Source of the DNA: Prosthecobacter debontii | Lineage (GTDB): Bacteria > Verrucomicrobiota > Verrucomicrobiia > Verrucomicrobiales > Verrucomicrobiaceae | Length of the DNA: 64,000 nt | NCBI GenBank assembly: GCA_945860295.1 | Contig: CAMAQH010000003.1 | Span: forward strand, 62,001-126,000 | Direction of reading: 5' to 3' | Shown here: positions 1 to 8,286 of the stretch, in pieces | Numbering within the stretch: position 1 is the stretch's first letter | Layout: each line of letters opens with the position of its first letter | Notes under the pieces: model-generated | What the model saw: the letters and a program-made list of their open reading frames with translations, nothing else | The model's database searches: none | Told to the model about the DNA's origin: nothing | Translations under genes and position numbers: made by a program

Positions 1-768
1 CAGACGAATGACGACCTGGCCCACTACGCCCGCGCTTGTGTGGACATCCTGTGCAACTTCCCCTTCGGCACCGAGGAACTGGAAGGCATCGCCGCGCGTG
101 GAGCCTTCGATTTGACCGCCCATCAAAACGCCAGCGGCAAGACGCAGGAAGTCTTCGACGAGGAACTCAAAGTGGCCGCCGCCAAGCTCAACGATGAGCA
201 GAAGGAAGCCATGATTCAGAAGCGTCTTGCCGCCGAGCAGGCCAAGGTCAAGGGCGCACCCATGCCTGAAACCAATGTACGCGCGTGGTTCGAGCGTCTC
301 TTCAAAGGCAACTATGTCCCGCACGTCATCGAGCCCTCCGCTGGTCTCGACCGCATGGCGCTGGCGATCATTGCGAATGCTTTCACGGAGACCGAGAAGA
401 CTGATGAAAAGGGCAAGAAGGAAACCATCACGGTTTTGAAACTGCATCCGCGTGTGGCTCCGATCAAAGTCGGCGTCTTCCCACTGCTGAAGAACAAGCC
501 TGAGCTCGTGGCAAAAGCGCGCGAGGTCTATGCGCTGCTGAAAAAGCACATGAACGTCTTTTACGACGAGACCGCCAGCATCGGCCGCCGCTATGCCCGT
601 CAGGACGAAGTCGGCACGCCCTTTGGTATCACCATCGACTTTGACAGCCTCGGCGAACAAGGCCCCGAGCTGCTCGACACAGTCACCCTCCGCTACCGCG
701 ACAGCGGTGACCAAGAGCGCGTAAAGATCAGCGACCTGCTCGCGAAGCTGTTGCCGCTGGTGTCGTGA
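1..768 (+). CDS. glyQS: Glycyl-tRNA synthetase, single-chain dimeric type (5' end cut by window)
   Basis: Charges tRNA-Gly with glycine in the cytoplasm. The frame is open from base 1, so the N-terminal catalytic part lies outside the window and 255 residues are visible. Seen: a GIAARGAFDL segment matching the class II core of the Thermus/eukaryote-type enzyme, a charged insertion, then class II motif 3 (EPSAGLDR) near visible residue 110, and a C-terminal HGTP anticodon-binding domain with KVGVFPLL and RRYARQDEVGTPFGI. These features place it in the alpha2 family rather than the alpha2beta2 GlyQ/GlyS family. The C-terminus is intact and ends with TGA. Nothing downstream looks cotranscribed. 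Confidence 0.93.
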   Translation, partial: QTNDDLAHYARACVDILCNFPFGTEELEGIAARGAFDLTAHQNASGKTQEVFDEELKVAAAKLNDEQKEAMIQKRLAAEQAKVKGAPMPETNVRAWFERLFKGNYVPHVIEPSAGLDRMALAIIANAFTETEKTDEKGKKETITVLKLHPRVAPIKVGVFPLLKNKPELVAKAREVYALLKKHMNVFYDETASIGRRYARQDEVGTPFGITIDFDSLGEQGPELLDTVTLRYRDSGDQERVKISDLLAKLLPLVS

Positions 769-896
769 TACAATCTGCTATCTCGTTCACCGATGAGTCC
801 GTCCGAAGTCTTCAAAAGAGAGCGGATGGACTACCAGTTCGGCGGAGAAGCAGGTGAGTGTTATCGACAGGCAGCGCGCCAGACAGTTCCAACCTG

Positions 897-1211
897 CTAG
901 GCGCTGGTTTTAGCTGCTGCACAACTCCAGCAGACTTCGAAACTGCTGGGATTGCTCTCGCCGCACTCGGCGCAAGTCCAGTCGGCTCCGGCAGGGGCTT
1001 CGTTGTCGTTCAGCGGCTTCAAAAGTTTGACGGCTTCGTCGTAGCGCTCGTCATCGACGATGCAGAGTGTTGGCTGAACTCCGGGCGACATCATGTTCAC
1101 CAACCACGGAGAGTTTTCATTCTGGATGTAAGAGGCAATTCCCGCACCCTCCAGCACCGACTGACAAAGCCCGATGCGGCTGGAATCAATGTTGGAGTAG
1201 AGGTCTTTCAT
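897..1211 (-). CDS. DUF2007-like protein with a RanBP2-type zinc finger
   Basis: A 104-residue protein of unknown role. Residues 1-70 look like the small alpha/beta DUF2007 'putative signal-transducing' domain (SSRIGLCQSVLEGAGI, then CIVDDERYDEAVKLL). Residues 78-97 fit the RanBP2-type zinc-finger spacing exactly: W-x-C-x2-C-x3-N-x6-C-x2-C with W78, C80, C83, N87, C94 and C97. The start at 1211 was chosen because it begins MKDLYSN, the usual family start, and lies 7 bases after the stop of the upstream cupin gene; a longer frame would run into that gene. It is probably the last gene of the hemL-cupin operon. What the finger binds cannot be told from sequence. Confidence 0.8.
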   Translation of the reverse strand: MKDLYSNIDSSRIGLCQSVLEGAGIASYIQNENSPWLVNMMSPGVQPTLCIVDDERYDEAVKLLKPLNDNEAPAGADWTCAECGESNPSSFEVCWSCAAAKTSA

Positions 1212-1218
1212 GCTGGGC

Positions 1219-1566
1219 TCACACCTCAAATTCATCCGCAGGATCAAAGGGCGGCATGGGTATGTTGATGATCTTGAGTTTGCCGACGGCACGATGCACG
1301 CAACCGGGGCGGATCATGACGGAGGTCATAGGCTTGAGCGGGATGCGCTCACCATCCGCTTCCAGGTAACCTTCGCCCTCCAATACGATGTAGATCTCGG
1401 TCATCTTCTGATGGTAGTGCGCCTTGCTGTCCGCGTGAATGTCCGTGAGATGCACGGTAGCCAGGGTGTTCCAGGGCTCTTTGAAAGCACGACGTGCTTG
1501 TCCGCAGGGACAAGGTGTCGGTGTGATTTCATCAAGCTGCGCGACGGCGAAGCGGGGAGTGGACAT
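1219..1566 (-). CDS. Single-domain cupin protein
   Basis: A 115-residue cupin, probably a soluble metal-binding beta-barrel. Cupin motif 1 is present with H50, H52 and E57 followed by LEGEG, and motif 2 has the PGCVH segment with H91, so all four usual metal ligands are there. Such proteins can be isomerases, dioxygenases or sugar/auxin-binding proteins, and sequence alone does not decide. It starts 6 bases after the hemL stop and is followed 7 bases later by the DUF2007 gene, so the three are likely one transcript. A role in tetrapyrrole synthesis is possible only by association. Confidence 0.85.
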   Translation of the reverse strand: MSTPRFAVAQLDEITPTPCPCGQARRAFKEPWNTLATVHLTDIHADSKAHYHQKMTEIYIVLEGEGYLEADGERIPLKPMTSVMIRPGCVHRAVGKLKIINIPMPPFDPADEFEV

Positions 1567-1572
1567 GATGAA

Positions 1573-2859
1573 TTAGAGTGTTGAGAGCGCCTCCGCCGCC
1601 ACTTCGGCCGTGCGCGCCATGTCGGCTTCGTCGTGGGCGAGGCTGATGAAGCCGGTCTCGAACTGGCTGGGGGCAAAGTACACGCCGTGCTCGAGGCAGT
1701 GATGGAAAAATTTGCGGAAGGCGGCGAGGTCGGAGGTCTTGGCGTCTTGCAGGTTGTGGACTTCCTTCTCGGTGAAGAAGAGGCAGAACATGCTGCCTTT
1801 GCGATACCAGCGATAGCCGAGGCCTTTCTTCTTCAGCACATCGAGCACGGCATCTTCCATGACCTGACCGATGGCTTCGAGGTGCTTGTAGCCTTGTTGT
1901 TTATCCAGCTCATGAAGCTGCGCGAGTCCGGCGGCGAGAGCGACGGGATTGCCGCTGAGCGTGCCCGCCTGATACACGGGGCCAAGCGGAGCGAGATAGT
2001 CCATGATATCAGCGCGTCCGCCGAAAGCTCCGACAGGCAACCCGCCACCGATGACTTTGCCGAGGCAGGTCAGATCTGGCGTGATGCCTTCCAGCTCCTG
2101 CACGCCGCCTTTGGCCAGGCGGAAACCGGTCATGACTTCATCGAAGATGAGGACGGTTCCGTACTTCATGGTGATGTCACGCAGCTTTTGCAGGAAGCCG
2201 GGTTTTGGCAAAATGAGGCCCGCATTGGCAGGGTAGGGCTCGACGATGAGCGCGGCGATCTCGTGACCTTTCTTTTCAAACAACTCCTCAAGGGCGGCTT
2301 CGTCGTTGAAGGGTAGCACGCTGGTAAGCTCGGCAAAAGCACGAGGCACGCCGGCGCTGTCGGGATGACCATGCGTCAGGGCACCACTGCCAGCAGCGAC
2401 GAGGAGGCTATCGCTATGACCGTGGTAGCAGCCATCGAACTTCACGAGTCGGTCACGGCCGGTAAATCCGCGCGCGAGACGAATGGCGGACATGGTGGCC
2501 TCCGTGCCGCTGCTGACCATGCGCACTTTTTGGATGGAAGGCACCCACTCGCAAATAGTGCGAGCCATCTCGACCTCGTAAGGATTCGGGATGCCGAAGC
2601 TAACGCCTTCTTTGGCGGCATTGTGGATGGCTTCAATAACAGGACGCGGTGCGTGGCCGAGGATGGCCGGGCCCCAGGTACCGACGAAGTCGATCATCTC
2701 ACGACCATCGACATCCCAGATGCGGCTGCCCTTTGCTCGGCGGACGAAGAAGGGATCGCCTCCAACATTGCGAAACGCGCGCACAGGTGAATTGACTCCG
2801 CCGGGGATGTATAGTTTAGCGAGATCGAAGAGCTTGGTTGAGATGGGTCCGTTAGACAT
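1573..2859 (-). CDS. hemL: Glutamate-1-semialdehyde 2,1-aminomutase
   Basis: PLP enzyme that converts glutamate-1-semialdehyde to 5-aminolevulinate in the C5 route to haem. The 428-residue product has the family N-terminus (LYIPGGVNSPVRAF), the cofactor-binding VSSGTEATMSAIRLAR segment near residue 116, IFDEVMTGFR near 238, and the PLP lysine in CLGKVIGGG at K268. Length is normal for the family. The start at 2859 (MSNGPIS) was chosen because the frame upstream overlaps coaC on the same strand and has no family similarity. It follows coaC by 25 bases and precedes the cupin gene by 6, suggesting one operon. Its presence implies 5-aminolevulinate is made from glutamyl-tRNA. Confidence 0.96.
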   Translation of the reverse strand: MSNGPISTKLFDLAKLYIPGGVNSPVRAFRNVGGDPFFVRRAKGSRIWDVDGREMIDFVGTWGPAILGHAPRPVIEAIHNAAKEGVSFGIPNPYEVEMARTICEWVPSIQKVRMVSSGTEATMSAIRLARGFTGRDRLVKFDGCYHGHSDSLLVAAGSGALTHGHPDSAGVPRAFAELTSVLPFNDEAALEELFEKKGHEIAALIVEPYPANAGLILPKPGFLQKLRDITMKYGTVLIFDEVMTGFRLAKGGVQELEGITPDLTCLGKVIGGGLPVGAFGGRADIMDYLAPLGPVYQAGTLSGNPVALAAGLAQLHELDKQQGYKHLEAIGQVMEDAVLDVLKKKGLGYRWYRKGSMFCLFFTEKEVHNLQDAKTSDLAAFRKFFHHCLEHGVYFAPSQFETGFISLAHDEADMARTAEVAAEALSTL

Positions 2860-2884
2860 TGCGAAACGGATACGCGGGAGGCTG

Positions 2885-3424
2885 TCAGCGTCGAACAAAA
2901 GCTTGCTGTGCTGCCGCGACAATCTCCTCCACAGGGGCGAGACGCCCGACGCCTTCATAGCCACAGGCGAGCAGACCTTCGGCGGGATCGACGAAACTGA
3001 CGCCCCAGGCTTTGAGCGTATCAACATTTCGCAGAGTGGCCGGGTGCTGCCACATCTTACCATTCATCGCCGGGGCGATGAGGATCGGCGCGCGCGTGGC
3101 GAGTGCGATGGCTGTCAGGGCATCATTGGCGAAACCATGAGCGAGTGCGGCGAGTGCATTGGCCGAGGCAGGAGCGATGAGCAGGAGATCGGCGTCATCG
3201 GCGAGCTGGATGTGACCGGGCTGCCGGCCTTCCTTTTCGGCGAAAAGATCGGTGATGACCGGGCGGCGAGACAAGGTGGAGAGCGTGAGTGGCGTGACGA
3301 ACTCCACAGCGCCTTTAGTCAGCACACAGGTGACTTGGTGCCCGATTTTGGTGAGCTGGCTAGCAATGTCCGCAGCCTTGTAGGCGGCGATTGAGCCAGT
3401 GATGCCGAGAACGATGTTTGCCAT
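2885..3424 (-). CDS. coaC: Flavoprotein, phosphopantothenoylcysteine decarboxylase (CoaC domain only)
   Basis: FMN-dependent decarboxylase that yields 4'-phosphopantetheine in coenzyme A synthesis. The 179 residues cover the HFCD flavoprotein fold: GITGSIAAYK at 8-17, the likely catalytic His in GHIQLADDAD (H71), PASAN at 85-89, PAMNGKMW at 118-125 and the active-site flap cysteine C154 in ACGYEGVGR. The protein stops right after this domain, with no CoaB (phosphopantothenate-cysteine ligase) half, which is fused in most bacteria. CoaB must therefore be encoded elsewhere. The start at 3424 (MANIVLGI) is the family start; the frame upstream overlaps a divergent gene. Confidence 0.9.
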   Translation of the reverse strand: MANIVLGITGSIAAYKAADIASQLTKIGHQVTCVLTKGAVEFVTPLTLSTLSRRPVITDLFAEKEGRQPGHIQLADDADLLLIAPASANALAALAHGFANDALTAIALATRAPILIAPAMNGKMWQHPATLRNVDTLKAWGVSFVDPAEGLLACGYEGVGRLAPVEEIVAAAQQAFVRR

Positions 3425-3500
3425 GAGGCAGACTGAAAGCCGGAAGCTGAAAACTGAAAGCTGAAATTGCAATCCAGCCATCTCAGAGCGACCCCACTGC

Positions 3501-3995
3501 ATGTCTTCCCTCAAACGAATCGAAGTCTGGGTGCTGCTCCTCCTCGGAGGTGGTGCAGCCATCTGGGTGTTCTTGGACAAACCTGTCGTCGAAGGAGATC
3601 CCCAGCCAATCGAGTCGCCGAGTTCCGAGTCGGCGATGGTGATCCACCGCTGTACCCTGGAGCGTGACTTTGGCAATGCGCGGCTCGACATCGAACTGCG
3701 CTACCACAATGCGAGTCCGCGGCCGTTGATTCTCCAGCCGCCGGATGTGAAATTGCTGACGGGCGACGGCAAAGAAGTGCCACCTTTTATCTTGGCCACA
3801 GAGAAGCCTCCGGAGATCGCGGTGCAGACATCAAAGGATGTACGGCTGCGTTACTGGCTGGATAAAGCGCACCTACAGGGCACGCTCGCGTTAGACATAC
3901 GCGGCACTACGGCTGAGGTAAAAAACGCGACACCTCTGGCACTAGAGAAGATGGAGAATCGGAAGCCGAAGACCTGGCCGAGCAGCATCCACTAA
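3501..3995 (+). CDS. Membrane-anchored protein of unknown function
   Basis: A 164-residue protein that I do not recognise. Residues 8-25 form one hydrophobic segment (VWVLLLLGGGAAIWVFL) after a basic start, so it is probably an inner-membrane anchored or exported protein. The rest looks like a small beta-sandwich (LDIELRYHNASPRPLILQPPDVKLL, alternating strands). The gene is divergent from coaC with 76 bases between starts, and its stop lies 3 bases from the end of the convergent TerB-like gene. No catalytic motif is visible. Confidence 0.7.
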   Translation: MSSLKRIEVWVLLLLGGGAAIWVFLDKPVVEGDPQPIESPSSESAMVIHRCTLERDFGNARLDIELRYHNASPRPLILQPPDVKLLTGDGKEVPPFILATEKPPEIAVQTSKDVRLRYWLDKAHLQGTLALDIRGTTAEVKNATPLALEKMENRKPKTWPSSIH

Positions 3996-3998
3996 GGG

Positions 3999-4358
3999 TC
4001 ACTTGGCCCGAGGCAGCGACTGGGTGAGCAGGTTGAAGAATTCATTCTCCTCAGCGGTCATGCCATCGCTCTCCAGGATTTTTTCCACGATTTCACAGAC
4101 TTCTTTCTGTGATGCTTTGGTCGTGAAGGCGGCTGCGCTTTCGTTGAGATAATCAAACACAGTTTCATCACTTTCGGCAGCTTCACGCGCACGGGCGAAG
4201 GATTCCTCGATGAAGAGATTTTTTGGATAGTCCGACTTCCAACCTTTTTTCACAAAGGTCTGCTGAAGCAGATCCTCCTCGGCGAGCGAGATGTGAGCAT
4301 CGGCATAGATGGAGAGGGCAAGGAGATCGAAGAGTGCTTCGCGTTGCGGCTGAGTCAT
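3999..4358 (-). CDS. TerB-like helical protein
   Basis: A 119-residue all-helical cytoplasmic protein. Several features recall the TerB/tellurite-resistance fold: LFDLLALSIYADAHISLAEEDLL at the N-terminus, repeated acidic patches, and a C-terminal helix pair ILESDGMTAEENEFFNLL. The resemblance is in pattern, not in an invariant motif. In other genomes TerB-like domains occur in stress and membrane-associated systems; nothing here shows a tellurium link. It lies 59 bases downstream of the acidic protein gene on the same strand and is probably cotranscribed. Confidence 0.7.
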   Translation of the reverse strand: MTQPQREALFDLLALSIYADAHISLAEEDLLQQTFVKKGWKSDYPKNLFIEESFARAREAAESDETVFDYLNESAAAFTTKASQKEVCEIVEKILESDGMTAEENEFFNLLTQSLPRAK

Positions 4359-4417
4359 GGCGTGGACTATTCCATGGCGAGCGCTGAAAAATGTCCATCT
4401 TAAAAATGGTCGTCACT

Positions 4418-5644
4418 TCATTCTTTTCGCAACTCGTGCCGAAGATCCGTGAGGCCTTCGCGAATCTTGAAGAGTTCTGCGCGCCAGTTTTCAAAGCGCG
4501 GACGGTGCGCGGCATACTGTCTCAGGGCACCCAGATCATTGAGTGCGGCGAGTGCTTCATTGGCCCAGTTTAAACAGCGTTTGCTGATGGCGAGGATGTA
4601 GCCCGTGTCGTCACCGACATCCATCCGCCGAGAGCTAAGTGCTCCTGCTAGCTTGCCGCTGATCTTCATCGTGTTTGATGTGAAGCGTTCCAGTGGGTGC
4701 TCCGGCGATTCACCGCGCTGCTCGTTTAGGCCGACTTCACGCATCTCATGGATCAGGCGTATGATGAACTCTTGCACTGCTACTTGCAGTGGGTGTGGCT
4801 CCTTCTTTTCAGGCTCTCTCCAGTCTTCGCTTTCCACTTCAGCACAGGCGGCATTCATCTGCTCGATCCATTCATGGCGGCGCTTCTTTTTCTCGCTGTC
4901 ATCCCCAGATGGCTCCACGCTTTCCTGTTCATCCGCCATGTCTTCGATGAGGTGATCCCAGCCCATGACAAAGGCGATCTTCTCCTCATTGTCGTCATCT
5001 TCGGAGTACTTATTATGCGCCTCCATGCTGGCGTCGGTGACTCGGTCAGAGGCCTTGAGCTGCTCCTCCCATTGTTCTTCGGTCAGCTCCACCACGTCAT
5101 CCTCAGCTTCGTCCTCAGAGGTGGGTTCCCGACGCTGGATGATGTCTCCGAGATACTCACGCATGGAGTGCATATTGGCCATTCGTTGCGCGGCCTCTTC
5201 ATCCTCATCCATTTCCCAGGCGTGTTCATTGACCACGATCTCGAAGTCGGCGCTCTCGATGACACAGCGCCCGTGCTCGGCGGTGAACCATTCGAGATAA
5301 AGGCTGTTGCGCCACTCCGTGGGTACATCGTCGATACGGTCCTGACGATATGCCTCGCGCCATTCCTCCTCTGGCACGGTGAAGACTTTTACTTTTCGTG
5401 AGGCCGTGATGTCACCCACCACACCACTTTGAATCGCCGGTAAAAGCCGCGCCATCGGCAGTGGCTCGGGGCTACGATTCACAAAACTCAGGCGAGTTCC
5501 CGCCACATCACGCCAGGCATCTCCCGAAAGATCAAGAAAGAGCGGATCCTGCCTGCCCACGATCTCCAATCGCACCTGCACGCGACCACGCTCCGTGTTG
5601 TCGAGTTCTCCACGGATGATTGCTGTGTCGATGCGCCATGCCAT
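4418..5644 (-). CDS. Acidic protein of unknown function
   Basis: A 408-residue protein I cannot assign. The first 150 residues look beta-rich (IIRGELDNTERGRVQVRLEIVGR, FLDLSGDAWRDVAGTRLSF), recalling a nucleic-acid-binding or sandwich fold. The middle (about 170-300) is very rich in Asp and Glu. The C-terminal 110 residues are helical (QVAVQEFIIRLIHEMREVGL, CLNWANEALAALNDLGAL). There is no signal peptide. The start at 5644 (MAWRID) was preferred because the longer frame would overlap the divergent oxidoreductase gene at 5793. It is followed by the TerB-like gene on the same strand. Confidence 0.65.
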   Translation of the reverse strand: MAWRIDTAIIRGELDNTERGRVQVRLEIVGRQDPLFLDLSGDAWRDVAGTRLSFVNRSPEPLPMARLLPAIQSGVVGDITASRKVKVFTVPEEEWREAYRQDRIDDVPTEWRNSLYLEWFTAEHGRCVIESADFEIVVNEHAWEMDEDEEAAQRMANMHSMREYLGDIIQRREPTSEDEAEDDVVELTEEQWEEQLKASDRVTDASMEAHNKYSEDDDNEEKIAFVMGWDHLIEDMADEQESVEPSGDDSEKKKRRHEWIEQMNAACAEVESEDWREPEKKEPHPLQVAVQEFIIRLIHEMREVGLNEQRGESPEHPLERFTSNTMKISGKLAGALSSRRMDVGDDTGYILAISKRCLNWANEALAALNDLGALRQYAAHRPRFENWRAELFKIREGLTDLRHELRKE

Positions 5645-5792
5645 GCCAGACGCTATGAGAGTTTTCGCCTGAAAGGCAACTGCAATGAATACGCCTGAAT
5701 GGCGAAGATCACCACCGTCGTCCCGCCATGGCTGTCCGATCCCTGCCAAAAAATGACCGACACAAGGCATCAAAGCCTCGCGTTCTTGGACC

Positions 5793-7082
5793 ATGAACCG
5801 CCGCTCCTCTCTCAAGACCATCCTCGCCACTGGCATCGCGCCTTGGTTTGTCCCCGCTCATGTGCTGCGCTCGCAGACTGCGCCATCGAATAAAATCACG
5901 CTCGGCGTTATCGGCGTCGGCGCGCAGGGCACGGGAGACATGCGCGCTTTCCTGAATCACGACGATGTGCGCGTAGTGGCTCTTTGCGATGTGAACCGCA
6001 AAAGAATCGAGACTGCGCAAGGCCACATCAAAGAGCGCTACGGCAGTGCCGATGCGAGAGTGTACTCTGACTTCCGCGAACTGAACCGTGACGCCAGTGT
6101 GGATGCCGTGCTCATGGCCCTGGCTGTCCACTGGCACAGCATTCCCGCAGCCGATGCCGTTTTGAATGGCAAGCACATCTACCATGAGAAGCCCATGGGC
6201 ATGTCCATTGAGGAGGCACAACTCGTGCGTGCCGCCGTTCGCAAAAAGGCCGTCGTGTTTCAATTCGGCACGCAGCAGCGTTCCGATTTGAAATTCCGGT
6301 GGGCAGCGGAACTCGCACAAAATGGCCGATTCGGAAAGCTGAAGGAAATCCAAGTCGGCGTGCCTGGTGGTAAAACAATGCCTGCATGGTCGGAGCAGCC
6401 CGTGCCTGATTTTGTCGATTGGGAGCGCTGGGTAGGGCCAGCGCCGATGACGCCCTTTCATGCTGACAAGCTGCAGCGAGACAATCATGAGAACATCACC
6501 CATTTCTCACTCGGCATGATCTCATGCTGGGGCATCCATCATCTTGACATCGCCCAATGGGGCAATGGCACCGACGCCACCGGACCGATCCGGGTCGAAG
6601 GCAGCGCCGAGTATCCGAAAGACGGCGGCTGCGACGCCGTGCTGAGCTGGAAGCTGCGCTTCGAGTATGCTTCAGCCGCGCCGGTCATCTTTGCCAATCA
6701 AGGCAATGGAATCGGGCACGGTGCCCGCTTCATTGGTGAGAACGGCTGGGTGCATGTCGTCCGTGGAGAGATCAAAGCCAGTAATGATGCCATCCTACGT
6801 GATCCGCAGAACAAAGTCGGCACCATGCCCATCAAGTTGCAGGCCAGCCTGGAGCACACGCGCAATTTTATTGATGCCATCAAAGGCAAAGACAAGGCTG
6901 TCTGCGGCATCGAAACTTCCGTTCGTAGCGACACCCTGCCCCAGCTCGCTTCCGCTTGTCTGCGTGCCAAACGCCCGCTCACTTGGAATCCTGAAACGGA
7001 AAGCTTCGGCAATGATGCAGCAGCGAATGCCCTCATCGCCCACCGTCCGTTCCGTGGTGACTGGAAACTGCCGGTGATTTAA
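5793..7082 (+). CDS. Secreted Gfo/Idh/MocA-family oxidoreductase with Tat-like leader
   Basis: NAD(P)-dependent sugar or cyclitol oxidoreductase family; the substrate is unknown. Residues 1-28 form a twin-arginine-like signal (NRRSSLK followed by a hydrophobic stretch and AHVLRSQ), so the protein is probably exported folded with its cofactor. The Rossmann motif GVIGVGAQGTGD follows at about 38-49. The catalytic-region lysine is in the HEKPMGMS segment near residue 130. The C-terminal half is the usual alpha/beta dimerisation domain. Tat-exported members are abundant in Planctomycetes and Verrucomicrobia and are thought to act in polysaccharide breakdown. It overlaps the 3' end of the convergent RNase III-like gene by 4 bases. 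Confidence 0.9.
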   Translation: MNRRSSLKTILATGIAPWFVPAHVLRSQTAPSNKITLGVIGVGAQGTGDMRAFLNHDDVRVVALCDVNRKRIETAQGHIKERYGSADARVYSDFRELNRDASVDAVLMALAVHWHSIPAADAVLNGKHIYHEKPMGMSIEEAQLVRAAVRKKAVVFQFGTQQRSDLKFRWAAELAQNGRFGKLKEIQVGVPGGKTMPAWSEQPVPDFVDWERWVGPAPMTPFHADKLQRDNHENITHFSLGMISCWGIHHLDIAQWGNGTDATGPIRVEGSAEYPKDGGCDAVLSWKLRFEYASAAPVIFANQGNGIGHGARFIGENGWVHVVRGEIKASNDAILRDPQNKVGTMPIKLQASLEHTRNFIDAIKGKDKAVCGIETSVRSDTLPQLASACLRAKRPLTWNPETESFGNDAAANALIAHRPFRGDWKLPVI

Positions 7083-7381
7083 CGACGCGCTGGCGTGCGT
7101 CTGGCTTCCTGTTTCTTAAACAGCGGCTCCAGATGCTCGCGAATCCAGGTGAAAGCCGCGTCCAATCCCTCGCGCTCATAAACCACGCCGATGTCCGCCT
7201 CGACCTTCGTCGGATTGCCGAAGCAGTTGAGGAACTGATTGCAGGTAAAGCGCGTCTTCATCACCGCATCCACTCCACCCATTTCGCGCAGCACGTAACT
7301 TCGCACATACAGCTCCAGTACGGCATCGCCGATCCAGGCGTCTTGGCGGAGCTTTTCGAGAGGATGAGGTGCATCAGACAT
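7079..7381 (-). CDS. RNase III-domain protein, Mini-RNase III-like
   Basis: A 100-residue single-domain protein resembling Mini-RNase III (MrnC), which matures 23S rRNA ends in some bacteria. The key segment is AWIGDAVLELYVRSYVL at 15-31, matching the family's conserved IGDAVYELYVR block that holds the catalytic Asp. A second helix pair (EADIGVVYEREGLDAAFTWIREH) fits the rest of the fold. There is no double-stranded RNA-binding domain. The protein is shorter than Bacillus MrnC, and the second acidic cluster is less clear, so activity is probable but not certain. The gene is convergent with the oxidoreductase gene. Confidence 0.75.
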   Translation of the reverse strand: MSDAPHPLEKLRQDAWIGDAVLELYVRSYVLREMGGVDAVMKTRFTCNQFLNCFGNPTKVEADIGVVYEREGLDAAFTWIREHLEPLFKKQEARRTPARR

Positions 7382-7449
7382 GGCTGAGAGTGGCTCATCT
7401 CTCCAGCAAACACCAGGATTAGGTGGACCGTTTGCCCAATCCCATGCCG

Positions 7450-7502
7450 CTCATTCGTCCCACCTCTCCCAGGCGCCGGTGGAGCTAAATGGGACGAATG
7501 AG
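7450..7502. repeat. 13-bp perfect inverted repeat
   Basis: CTCATTCGTCCCA at 7450-7462 is matched by TGGGACGAATGAG at 7490-7502. A shorter inner pair, CCACC (7460-7464) and GGTGG (7478-7482), overlaps the left arm. It lies between the RNase III-like gene, which starts at 7381 on the minus strand, and msrA. No run of T follows, so it is not a typical terminator. A palindromic repeat element or an operator is possible. The rest of the 7382-7619 gap shows no gene. Confidence 0.7.
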
Positions 7503-7619
7503 AGATCTGGGAATAAGCCATTCATTTCTCCTCTAGCTTAACGAACTCAGTTTCATCTGAAAGTTTGGCCATGATCGTAACGGATGTGTGGTCGCCACAA
7601 ACGTAAACCCCTCGCGACT

Positions 7620-8243
7620 ATGAAAACCTTCCTGTCTATCTTTGCTGCTATGTCCACTCTGCTCTCCACGACCACCGCTGCTGATCCTGCCCCAACTGCG
7701 GGCAAAACCGAGATCGCCATCATCGGCGGCGGCTGCTTCTGGTGCGTGGAGGCTCAGTATAAAATGCTCAAGGGCGTGAAAAAGGCCATCAGTGGCTACG
7801 CCAACGGCAGCGTGGACAACCCGACCTACAAGCAAGTCTGCGAGGGCGACACGGGTCATGCCGAAGTCGTACAGATCGAGTTTGATCCGAGCATCATCAC
7901 CTACAAAGACATCATCGACCTCTTCTGGCTCGCTCATGATCCGACCACACTCAATCAGCAAGGCAACGATGTGGGCACTCAATACCGCTCCGCGATCTTG
8001 TATGTGAATGAGGAGCAGAAGAAAATCGCTGAAGCCTCACAAGCAGAAGCTCAGAAAGATCAGACTGGCAAGATCGTCACCGAGATTGCCGCATTGAAGA
8101 AATTCTACCCTGCTGAGGACTACCACCAAGAGTACTTCGCCAACAATCCAAATGCCGGTTATTGCCGCGCAATCGTCGGCCCGAAAGTGGCGAAGTTCCG
8201 CCATAAGCTCGAAGAAAAACAGAAGCTCAAAGAGTCCAAGTAA
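7620..8243 (+). CDS. msrA: Exported peptide methionine sulfoxide reductase A
   Basis: Reduces methionine-S-sulfoxide in damaged proteins. The 207-residue product has an N-terminal signal peptide (MKTFLSIFAAMSTLL, ending near AAD at 20-22), so it works in the periplasm or at the outer membrane. The catalytic motif GCFWC lies at 38-42 with the nucleophile C39. Family blocks GDTGHAEVVQIEFDP, DVGTQYRSAI and YPAEDYHQEY follow, and a likely resolving cysteine is in NPNAGYCRA. The start at 7620 gives a proper signal peptide; the longer frame adds only a short basic leader. The gene is convergent with pfkA, 43 bases away. Confidence 0.95.
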   Translation: MKTFLSIFAAMSTLLSTTTAADPAPTAGKTEIAIIGGGCFWCVEAQYKMLKGVKKAISGYANGSVDNPTYKQVCEGDTGHAEVVQIEFDPSIITYKDIIDLFWLAHDPTTLNQQGNDVGTQYRSAILYVNEEQKKIAEASQAEAQKDQTGKIVTEIAALKKFYPAEDYHQEYFANNPNAGYCRAIVGPKVAKFRHKLEEKQKLKESK

Positions 8244-8286
8244 TCACGCTCGAAGCCCCGCTGTTATTGGGGTCTTCCAGGCGGCA

